Source of the DNA: Phycisphaerales bacterium
GTDB lineage: Bacteria > Planctomycetota > Phycisphaerae > UBA1845 > UTPLA1
Reading direction: 5' to 3'
DNA length: 54,261 bases
NCBI GenBank assembly: GCA_022360095.1
Contig: JAKSDK010000872.1
Coordinates: forward strand, 1-54,261
The translations under genes and the position numbers were made by a program. The notes beneath the pieces are model-generated. The model saw only the letters and a program-made list of their open reading frames with translations, was not told where the DNA came from and did no database searches. This document shows, piece after piece, positions 18,001 to 25,152 of this stretch. Each line of letters begins with the position of its first letter. Position 1 is the first letter of the stretch.

Positions 18001-21000
18001 ATGCTGACGGCGTCGGCGGTCGAGTTGGGGGTATCGGTCGTCCGCGTGACGAGTTTGTTGGTCCGGTCGATCTCGGTGGTCGAGACGGTGTCGTTGCCGT
18101 GAACGTCGATCGACTTGGTCAGGCTGGTTGTGCCCAACGGCAGGCCCGTGAGCTGCTGTTTTTGCGTACTGACGGTCACCGCGGTGCCGTTGTTGTCCGT
18201 GGGATAGACCTTGGTCACGGAGACGGACCACCAATTGTCGCTGCCGTCCTTCTCGTAGTAACGATCGGTGTCGGTAATTCGGTCCATCGACGCGAGGTCA
18301 AGCTGGTCATTGTCATTGATATCCGCGCCTGAACGGATGAGGTTGCCAAGGGCGTCGTATTCGCGTAACTGATCCGCGCCGCCGGGTGTCGCAGTGTAGC
18401 CGCCGCCCTTGGCCGGCGCAAGCATGGTGTTTGGCTCGGTCTTGATCAATCGCCCATCGTCATCGTATTCGTTCGTTGTCTGCACGAGGCCATCGGGATA
18501 ACCGGGGCGTTCGGTCATGACGGTTCGACCGAGGATGTCGGTGTAGGTCTTGACCCAGCGCTCCGAATGGGCGCCACCGACCAGTTCGGTGGTGACGATC
18601 TGACCGCTGCTGTTTGCCTCGTAGGTGTAATGGCGTTCCACGACCGCCGTGCCGATCACGCTCTTCACGCGACCGTCGCGGTGATACTCAGTGATCTCGG
18701 TGAATCCACCGGGGTAGGTCTTGGTAACCTTGCGACCGCCTCCGGAAACCGTGCCGTAGGTGTACGTAGTGTTCAGCCCCCCGGCGTCGGTCTCGGTCTT
18801 TAGTCGGCCCGCGTTGTCGTATTCACGCATAATTTCCATCGTGATCGTGCTTGAGCCGTCAGTGCCGGAGGTCGTGACCTTCGTCACGCGGCCCATCGGG
18901 TCACGTTCATACGTCGTAACGAGGTCTTTCTGTGCGAGATAGCTCCCTGACGCCTCGACGCCTTCCTTTGTTTCTGTTTCGACGCGGCCAAAGTCGTCGT
19001 ATGTGTAAGTTGTCTCGATTCCGGTTGCGTCAACGGTCGAGGACTGATTGCAGCAGCTCCAGACCGTTTCGGTGTGGGTATGGTCGGATGAGTGCGTGTC
19101 CGTGATGCGCCCGTACTCGTCGAATTCCCATGCGGCCCATTCGATCCTCTCATAGTTCGTGCCGCCAGTGTAGACCTTTGTCTCTTGAAAACGCCGGCGA
19201 CCGAGCTTGTCGGTGATCGAGACATCCTGCGTCGTCTTGTTGGCAATGCCGTCCAAACTGGAGATGGTGCCGTGGGTGATAACCGTCTGGAGATCCTCGC
19301 CCCGGGCATCGGGAGTAAAGGTCGAACCACCGGGATCGCCGGAGTTGTAGGTGAAGTCGCCCACCGTGTAAGTGTAGGTGTCCTTGCGATCGTCGGGATA
19401 AATGACACTTAGCATCCTTTCTTCGTCCGGCGACTCATAGGTTGTCGTCGTCCGCAGGTTGTTGGTGGAGCCATAACCGGACGAATGGCTCTGGCAGCGT
19501 TCCTCGACCACCACATTGTTGGGCAAGTAGGCATAGAACGTCTTCGGCCCAGGCTTGTCATTGATGGTCACCGTGACGGTTCGCGGGCGCTCCGGGTGGA
19601 CAGTTGGCTCACCGGTTCCCGGGTCAATGACTTCTTCCGAGTCAACAGCAATGTAGCTGTACGCCGTAACTTGATTCGTCGTCATGGAAGGTGGATCTGC
19701 AAGCGCAGAGTCGGAGAAGCTCGGCTCGACCATCTTGGAGACGCGATCCTCCGAATCATACGCGTACCAGACCCACGAGCCGTCGGGCCGTGTCTCGGAT
19801 TTGAGCTTACCCATGCCGTTTCCGGAGGTGTAGTAGACTCGATTCCTAACGAGATTCTCGCCGTTTGGATCGATCGCGATTCGGGTTATCAGCTCGACAT
19901 CGTCATCAAATTGCGTTCCATCGAAATCGTATCCGAGCGTGTATTGCGTGTAATCTTGTTCGGTCCGGTAGGCCTCAGTCCCCTGATCGTCCTTCACGAT
20001 GAAAGTCTTGGTCTTGACCGAGCCATTCGTGGACCAGGAGACCTCTTCGGAAACGAGTGTTGTCCCCGAGGCGTCCTGTCGTTCGAGTGTCCAGTCGTTC
20101 GAAGCGACGGTGCCAGTAAACATATAGATGTTCTTGACGGCGCCCTGCGATTCGTGGGTGATCTTTAACCGATTGGCGGTCGGGAGCGTGTCGGGGTTCT
20201 CGATCGTCCATTTCGCAAATGGCGAGGCCGGCGACTCATAGAGCCCGCTAGTACCGTTAAAGGTGACGTTGGAGTCGTTGAGGTAATAATCGACGCGATA
20301 TTTCTGAGAGTTGACGGTCACGACATCGGCCAACGCTTCGGGCGCAAGAATCTGGCGAAGCACGCCCGAGTCTCGCACGACGACGATGTCGCTGCGATCG
20401 ACGTTGAAGTCGAGAATGTCCGGAGTCGCCACGGCCGAACTTGGCTGCTCGGCTTGCAAACGGATACTGCCAATCGACTCGCCTTCCAGTCCTCGTCCCA
20501 TCGAGAGCCGGACATCGACGCTTCCGTTGTTAACGGAGCCGGAGCCCGCACCGCTGCTGCCGCCGCAATCCGAGCAGCCGCCGTCATCTCCAAGAACCGT
20601 GATCGTCGTCGAAACGGGACCACAGATGCCGCCGCCTTGCGTGATGAGTATCGCCCTGATCGTCGCACTACCCGGCATCAAAGGAGTAACGGTGCCGTTT
20701 TGTTGTAGATCGACGATGTCCGGACTCGAGTTAATTAGGCGTACTTCCGCGTTGGCGGGTACGCAACCTTCGACTGTGACATGAGCCTGCTCGCACAGCG
20801 TGATTTCGTTCTTATCCGCCCGGATTTCTGCATCCCAATACACTTCGAGATTCTGCGTTATTACAACAGGCCCTTCGCACGGACAACAGGGTTGGGTACA
20901 GCCCGTCGTAAACGCCTTGATGACGTAAGTCCCGCATTGCGTCAGGTGTCCGAAGCCGCTTGTCACTGTCTGGCCATCGGGCTGGATAACCTCGAACCAC

Positions 21001-21377
21001 GATTCGCACCCTGTATTCACCGCTTCGCCACACACCTGGTAGGGCCACTCGTACGGCGGGTCGGGCGGAATATGGATGGACTTCGCATCCCAGTCCTCCG
21101 AATCCCAGGAGAAATACACGGTATCGCAGAGCGCCGCTGTTGCCGGAGGCGCCTCTTCCCACCAGATGCGAGGGCTGTCTCCTGCCAGTATGCCATCGCA
21201 AGATCCGCCGCCACAAGGCTGATCGCATGCACAAGAAGATGACAACATCATCGCGCCGGTCGCTTCGGTGCTTGACACCTCGTCTTGATTCCCTAGCGGC
21301 GCGTAGAGAATCGTGAGCGTTCCGGCCGCAGCAAGAAGGACCAGCATGGGAATCGAGAATCTTTTGACGGTCTTCAT
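15075..21377 (-). CDS. Giant secreted RHS/YD-repeat protein
   Basis: 2100 residues from the ATG at 21377, with GGAG eight bases upstream; the open frame runs further to 21458. It has an N-terminal signal or anchor segment (MKTVKRFSIPMLVLLAAAG), then a Cys-rich Ig-like region to about residue 300. A long series of YD repeats follows (YDxxGR/L-type motifs), ending in an RHS core (YGYRYYDPRLGRW, RDPMG, ID-x2-GL) near residue 1866. The roughly 234 residues after the core are the variable tip. It has no motif I recognise as a nuclease, ADP-ribosyltransferase or other toxin, and it contains a CRRKCC cluster near the end. No immunity-like gene follows; the next gene converges. It could be a surface or adhesin shell rather than a toxin. 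It is divergent from the ECF gene at 21657. Confidence 0.88.
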   Translation of the reverse strand: MKTVKRFSIPMLVLLAAAGTLTILYAPLGNQDEVSSTEATGAMMLSSSCACDQPCGGGSCDGILAGDSPRIWWEEAPPATAALCDTVYFSWDSEDWDAKSIHIPPDPPYEWPYQVCGEAVNTGCESWFEVIQPDGQTVTSGFGHLTQCGTYVIKAFTTGCTQPCCPCEGPVVITQNLEVYWDAEIRADKNEITLCEQAHVTVEGCVPANAEVRLINSSPDIVDLQQNGTVTPLMPGSATIRAILITQGGGICGPVSTTITVLGDDGGCSDCGGSSGAGSGSVNNGSVDVRLSMGRGLEGESIGSIRLQAEQPSSAVATPDILDFNVDRSDIVVVRDSGVLRQILAPEALADVVTVNSQKYRVDYYLNDSNVTFNGTSGLYESPASPFAKWTIENPDTLPTANRLKITHESQGAVKNIYMFTGTVASNDWTLERQDASGTTLVSEEVSWSTNGSVKTKTFIVKDDQGTEAYRTEQDYTQYTLGYDFDGTQFDDDVELITRIAIDPNGENLVRNRVYYTSGNGMGKLKSETRPDGSWVWYAYDSEDRVSKMVEPSFSDSALADPPSMTTNQVTAYSYIAVDSEEVIDPGTGEPTVHPERPRTVTVTINDKPGPKTFYAYLPNNVVVEERCQSHSSGYGSTNNLRTTTTYESPDEERMLSVIYPDDRKDTYTYTVGDFTYNSGDPGGSTFTPDARGEDLQTVITHGTISSLDGIANKTTQDVSITDKLGRRRFQETKVYTGGTNYERIEWAAWEFDEYGRITDTHSSDHTHTETVWSCCNQSSTVDATGIETTYTYDDFGRVETETKEGVEASGSYLAQKDLVTTYERDPMGRVTKVTTSGTDGSSTITMEIMREYDNAGRLKTETDAGGLNTTYTYGTVSGGGRKVTKTYPGGFTEITEYHRDGRVKSVIGTAVVERHYTYEANSSGQIVTTELVGGAHSERWVKTYTDILGRTVMTERPGYPDGLVQTTNEYDDDGRLIKTEPNTMLAPAKGGGYTATPGGADQLREYDALGNLIRSGADINDNDQLDLASMDRITDTDRYYEKDGSDNWWSVSVTKVYPTDNNGTAVTVSTQKQQLTGLPLGTTSLTKSIDVHGNDTVSTTEIDRTNKLVTRTTDTPNSTADAVSITRNGLLQSSASATGLKLTYEYDLLGRQTKSIHPMFGATTTTYNADHRVASVADPASNTVAYTYDPMTGRLEMTQNQLNQETRFEYNARGQVKRVWGDVPYPVELRYSNHGERARLLTFRGGSGWDGTTWPANPGTDDTTIWTYDEATGLMEEKKYADGEGVQYKYTRSGAITKRIWSREVGGNAVTTDYDYDDDTGELTEIDYSDSTPDVTFQYNRFGSLKQVTDAIGTRTFSYNASLQLESEDLGLGGVVVGRGYDGPTDPVPGRYNALMVGTDTDPDAYYLSEYEYEIRGRLYKITGPGLPTNGANYNFYETFGNPGGVLTSGIHYIDDTPEIRFAVGKLFEFNRPLVNMHLNFWYIGAPPSVVSWYDYENDAAGRRENVVRTGVAFGDHHFDLWGYNNRNEIIDSSRYLGTDPGDTSNPVTAKHYDYTYDNIGNREDYTVAGGTPTTYASNNLNQYAAIANPSESFTYDRDGNMETDGWLRYLWDAENRLVAIERNLSPMPINAWRRRFEYDYMGRRVGRIYEQWNGSDWTPQEYTQFIYDGWNVLMERDALAEYQILRRFTWGLDLSGQNGNPSPSGIHGVGGVGGLLAVHDLGDTPASPGDDLNYIYTYDANGNVSELIDWTDLADYASLGLSAANEWHASRIVAHYEYDPFGNLQTSSGPYDIDNPFRFSTKYAEVETKYRLPPNVGTHYYYGYRYYDPRLGRWLNRDPMGEVDGANSYQFVSNAPTFHIDYAGLNDIRHLPREERTGNSIGKRTVTRSAALDKACPKEDGWEIIKGAGTKDITTEWALTGRRGDHYSAYGIFQRVRKQWRAVQPYITGACAEGLTGTVTSGRLRGDFESIDIDVTAEFGDITKKLSGLIPKVTAAIKITHSSVSGEFTGGSIDFSDCARQLQIGINDEYMYRGVLLEAHVQIQSSTAGLQVPGALIWGTQNIHDWSESVVTEIRPLVCRRKCCFDKKGTDEPLDTPS

Positions 21378-21482
21378 AGGATGACTCCGAATGTAAGCTT
21401 TCGCATGAGGCGCACATTTCTCCGCAACGACTCGCGCGAATCCATCAGGACGGTACAATCACAGGAGGATCGGCACATGTTT

Positions 21483-21511
21483 CAAGGAACGCGGTGTAAT
21501 CTCGTTCCTTG
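21483..21511. promoter_or_regulatory. 9-bp inverted repeat between RHS and sigma genes
   Basis: CAAGGAACG (21483-21491) and CGTTCCTTG (21503-21511) are perfect inverse complements around an 11-base spacer. The site lies about 105 bases upstream of the RHS start and about 145 upstream of the ECF start, inside the 279-base shared intergenic region. There is no T-run on either side, so an operator or an RNA structure is more likely than a terminator. The GGAAC core also resembles the -35 element of ECF promoters, which is suggestive only. Confidence 0.4.
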
Positions 21512-21656
21512 CTAGACCCCTCCTTCAATGCTATATTGGCGGACGGAGAGCCGGATCTCGTGCTTTTGCTGTCGTTTTTTTGAGGGAAAAACCGGCGATT
21601 CGTTTGACATTCCGTACCGACGATAACCACACACCAAACGAGAATGAGCCATCGCC

Positions 21657-22238
21657 ATGCTCCTGACATCCACAACGTTGTTGCAGGGATTGGGTGAAGC
21701 GTCCGACAATGCCTGGCAGAAGTTTGATTTCTTCTATCGCCCTTTTCTAACTCGTTATGCGAGGCGATACGGCTTGACCGATGCCGATGCCGATGACGTC
21801 TCGCAGGTGACGATGTTGGAGTTCCGGCAAGGCTTCCGCTGCAAATACGATCGTCGTCAAGGGCGAATGCGCCATTGGGTAATCGGGATTCTCAAACGTC
21901 AGATCGCCAGTCGAAAGAGGCAGAACGCAAGACATTCCTCGATCAGCATCGATCTCGATACTCTTCCATCGCCAGCAACGTCCAGCGATATCGAGGAGCA
22001 AGAATGGAGGCGCGCCATCGTCTCTGCCGCAATCCAGCTGTTAAAAGACAAAAAGAAATGCCGGCTGAGTGCATGCAAGATTGACGCATTCTTAGAATTC
22101 GGCCTACGTAATCGTCCTGCCCAAAATGTGGCGGAAGACCTGGGCATCAGCGTAGACGACGTCTTTCGAAGCAAATATCTGTGTTTGCGCTACTTGAAGA
22201 AGTGCCAGCATGCACTCGAACGCTTCTATCAATGCTAA
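21657..22238 (+). CDS. ECF sigma factor with acidic region 2 motif
   Basis: 193 residues. Sigma region 2 is at about 20-95, with the classical acidic patch (DADADDVSQ, residues 42-50) and an RxxRRQ-like basic stretch after it. Region 4 is at about 150-190, with a helix-turn-helix (AEDLGISVDDVFRSKYLCL). It would direct core RNA polymerase to a specific promoter set. The kinase gene starts 33 bases downstream, so the two are cotranscribed. The giant RHS gene is divergent and is the nearest candidate target. No separate anti-sigma gene is present; the adjacent kinase carries an anti-sigma-like zinc motif. The ribosome site is weak. Confidence 0.85.
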   Translation: MLLTSTTLLQGLGEASDNAWQKFDFFYRPFLTRYARRYGLTDADADDVSQVTMLEFRQGFRCKYDRRQGRMRHWVIGILKRQIASRKRQNARHSSISIDLDTLPSPATSSDIEEQEWRRAIVSAAIQLLKDKKKCRLSACKIDAFLEFGLRNRPAQNVAEDLGISVDDVFRSKYLCLRYLKKCQHALERFYQC

Positions 22239-22271
22239 AACGCCAACCACAATCCGTCTGAATAAAGAATC

Positions 22272-25019
22272 ATGAGCAAGTGCCCTTCGCTACCAAGATT
22301 GGAGCAGCTGATATCGAAGCCTGGCGAAGATGTAAGCTTCTTCTCTCATCATCTTCCTCATTGCAGCCATTGTCAGCTATGGCACACTCGGATACGCCGG
22401 GGCCAGAAAATCCAAGCGGATATCCTTGATTTTGAAGACACGAACCTCGCCGATATCCCAAGCTCTTCCAGATCTTCAATTGTTGATCTAAGTCAAGGAT
22501 ATGACGTCGTTGAGGAGCTTGCACGTGGGGGGCAATCGATTGTTTACAAGGCCATACAGAAATCTACGAATCGAGTGGTTGCGATTAAGTTATTGCGAGA
22601 CGGACGGTTTGCATCACGCTTGGCAAGAAAGAGATTTGAACGCGAAGTCGAAATCGTTTCCAGCCTTAAACACCCGAATATCATCACTATTTTTGATTCC
22701 GGTCAATCGAAAGACGATCGTCGTTATTATGTCATGGACTATATTGACGGCCTTCCAATGGATAAGGCTGTAAAGAGAGAGAATCTAACGGAAAAGCAAA
22801 TCCTGAAATTATTCACGACAACATGCGAAGCCGTAAATTATGCTCACCAAAGAGGAGTGATCCATCGGGACCTGAAGCCGTCGAATGTCCTCGTCGATGC
22901 CAGGCTCCGGCCATATGTATTGGACTTCGGAATCGCAAAGCAGGTTGCAGCGGCAGGCACGCATACAACGACGACAGCCCCGTTCGTTGGCACCATTTCG
23001 TATATGTCTCCCGAACAGATTCGGGACGACACGGACGACATCGATACGCGATGTGACGTTTATGCTCTCGGCGTCATCCTTTATAAGATATTGACTGACG
23101 AACTCCCCTATCGCTTGAAGGGTGCAAAGCTATCCGAGATTATCCGAGTGATTTGCGATGAGAACCCGCAAAAGCCCAGTGTGGTCAAGCCTGAACTGCG
23201 GGACGATCTTGAAACCATTGTTCTCAAGGCCCTGGAGAAAGCCCCCTCAAATCGCTATGCGACGCCATTGGCGATGGCGGAAGACATCGACCGGTACCTG
23301 TCGAAGCAACCGGTTCTCGCTCGTCGGCCAACAACACTCTACCGTCTGAGGAAGTTGATTCAACGCCGCAGGGGATTGGTTGCACTCATGGCGATGGTAT
23401 TGACCGGTGCCATCGCCGCGGGAATCCGAAGCAATATCCAGCAAGCGAAGGTTGAGCGCGCGGTGCGTAGCTCTGAACAGTTTTATTCAGAGCTGATGGA
23501 TATCATCGCAATCTCATTCAATCCGACCTATCAGGGAGCGGAAACACAGACATGGGGAAGGCGATTAGGGGTGCTCGCGAGGCGAATCGACGCGGAAATG
23601 GCGGGCTATCCCGAGGGCGAGGCAGCGCTCCGGATGCGACTGGGATTAATGTATATCTATATCGCAGACCTTGAAGCGGCAGAATTGCAACTCACGAAGA
23701 CATTGTCCCTCCTGCGAAAACTCCATGACTCCGATCACCTCGATATTGCAATCTGTCTGCGCGAACTTGGAACCCTGTTGAACGCCCGAAATCAGCACCC
23801 CGAAGCTGAAAGGCTTCATCGCGAATCTCTGGCGATGTACCGCCGACTATTGGGCCCCGTAGCTCCCGAGCTTATCCTTGGTACGGTTCGGTTGGGGGGC
23901 GTCTTTGAATCTCGCAGGCTGCACGAAGAGGCCGAGGAATTCTACAGAGCTGCGTTGACGATCAGCCGTCAACTGATTGATGATCATCAGGAGCATGAGG
24001 CAATCTGCTTATGGTATTTGGCCGGAGTATTAGAAACTCAGGAGAAAATCGTCGAAGCTGAAGAGTGCATTCGCGAGTCCATCGCGATCGATCAGAATTC
24101 TGGTCGAGATCTATATCTGCGCCCCGCCGTTAGGCAAAATACGCATCACCGACCCAGCCTGTGGACGCTGAGCGAAACGATAGACAGCAAGCTGTCGCTG
24201 CTGGCCAAGATTCGGTATGAGCACGGGGACCTGGAATCAGCCAGATCATACGCCGCTCAAACTCTCGCAATGAGAAGGCGATGGTATACCTCCGATGATC
24301 CTGACTTGAACTACGCGATCGTGAATTTGGCAGGGCTTTCGTGGGCCCATGGCGATTACGCGACAGCGGAAACGATGATAAGAGAGGCCGTAGCCGCTTT
24401 TGACGAAAAAGAACATGAGAGCATTACCTATCTAATATGCTTAAATAGCCTCGGCGTTGTGCTTCGTGACCAGGGAAAGTTCGAGGAAGGTGAAACCACG
24501 TTGCGCCAAGCCCTGAGGTTGGCGCAAAAGCAAGGGGATGAAACTGTTCTAGTGGCCAATGCACAGACCAATATCGCAAAGCTACTGTATGCCAAGGGCG
24601 ATCGCGAAGCTGCGGAACCGCTATTTCGCGAGGGCCTTGATCTTCGTAGACATCTTCTGCCGGACGATCACCGTGATATCAGCGAGTCACTGATCGGCCT
24701 CGGTCTGATCGCAATGGACAGAGATGATTTTCAGAAAGCGGAGCAACTCATCCGAGATGCACTCAGAATCCGGAAAAAACTTCCGGAAGACCACTGGCTC
24801 TATGGCGAAGCCCTTTCCGTATTGGGTGCCTGCCTCTCGACTCAGAGTCGATATGGCGAAGCCGAAACACTACTTCTCGACGGTCACCGAATCCTCACGA
24901 CGAAGCTACTTGCGAGCCACAAGCTCGTTGTGCTGTCCCGACATCGCCTTATGGATCATTATGAATCGTGCGGCCAACCAAGCGAGGCTGCATCGTTTCG
25001 CAAACAAACAATGCGGTAG
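22272..25019 (+). CDS. Ser/Thr kinase with N-terminal HxxxCxxC motif and TPR tail
   Basis: 915 residues. It opens with a short segment containing H27-x3-C31-x2-C34, the arrangement of zinc anti-sigma factors. A Hanks-type kinase domain follows at about 77-345: glycine loop LARGGQSIVY, K106, HRDLKPSN at 198-205, DFG at 218-220, MSPEQ. One TM segment lies at about 368-386, and the rest (about 400-915) consists of TPR-type helical repeats, expected outside the membrane. It would phosphorylate proteins on Ser/Thr in response to a signal sensed by the TPR region. Its position 33 bases after an ECF sigma gene suggests that the sigma factor is a partner. The glycine loop is a non-standard G-G-Q-S, but the catalytic residues are intact. 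Confidence 0.9.
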   Translation: MSKCPSLPRLEQLISKPGEDVSFFSHHLPHCSHCQLWHTRIRRGQKIQADILDFEDTNLADIPSSSRSSIVDLSQGYDVVEELARGGQSIVYKAIQKSTNRVVAIKLLRDGRFASRLARKRFEREVEIVSSLKHPNIITIFDSGQSKDDRRYYVMDYIDGLPMDKAVKRENLTEKQILKLFTTTCEAVNYAHQRGVIHRDLKPSNVLVDARLRPYVLDFGIAKQVAAAGTHTTTTAPFVGTISYMSPEQIRDDTDDIDTRCDVYALGVILYKILTDELPYRLKGAKLSEIIRVICDENPQKPSVVKPELRDDLETIVLKALEKAPSNRYATPLAMAEDIDRYLSKQPVLARRPTTLYRLRKLIQRRRGLVALMAMVLTGAIAAGIRSNIQQAKVERAVRSSEQFYSELMDIIAISFNPTYQGAETQTWGRRLGVLARRIDAEMAGYPEGEAALRMRLGLMYIYIADLEAAELQLTKTLSLLRKLHDSDHLDIAICLRELGTLLNARNQHPEAERLHRESLAMYRRLLGPVAPELILGTVRLGGVFESRRLHEEAEEFYRAALTISRQLIDDHQEHEAICLWYLAGVLETQEKIVEAEECIRESIAIDQNSGRDLYLRPAVRQNTHHRPSLWTLSETIDSKLSLLAKIRYEHGDLESARSYAAQTLAMRRRWYTSDDPDLNYAIVNLAGLSWAHGDYATAETMIREAVAAFDEKEHESITYLICLNSLGVVLRDQGKFEEGETTLRQALRLAQKQGDETVLVANAQTNIAKLLYAKGDREAAEPLFREGLDLRRHLLPDDHRDISESLIGLGLIAMDRDDFQKAEQLIRDALRIRKKLPEDHWLYGEALSVLGACLSTQSRYGEAETLLLDGHRILTTKLLASHKLVVLSRHRLMDHYESCGQPSEAASFRKQTMR

Positions 25020-25152
25020 AAACGTGATAGAAAAAAGAGACGTGCCCATTTGAATCCGGCGAGTTCGATGCTCGGACATCACATTCGTGCGAAGAAACAC
25101 GTCATTAGAGCGTATTTGTCAGCGGAAAGCCGTTGATTTGCTTTAGTATGGC

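Noticed and set aside
21445..21675. 76-codon minus-strand frame with a hydrophobic start upstream of the RHS gene
   Set aside because: Overlaps the start of the ECF gene, lacks a ribosome site and continues into Ser/Lys-rich sequence without family features.
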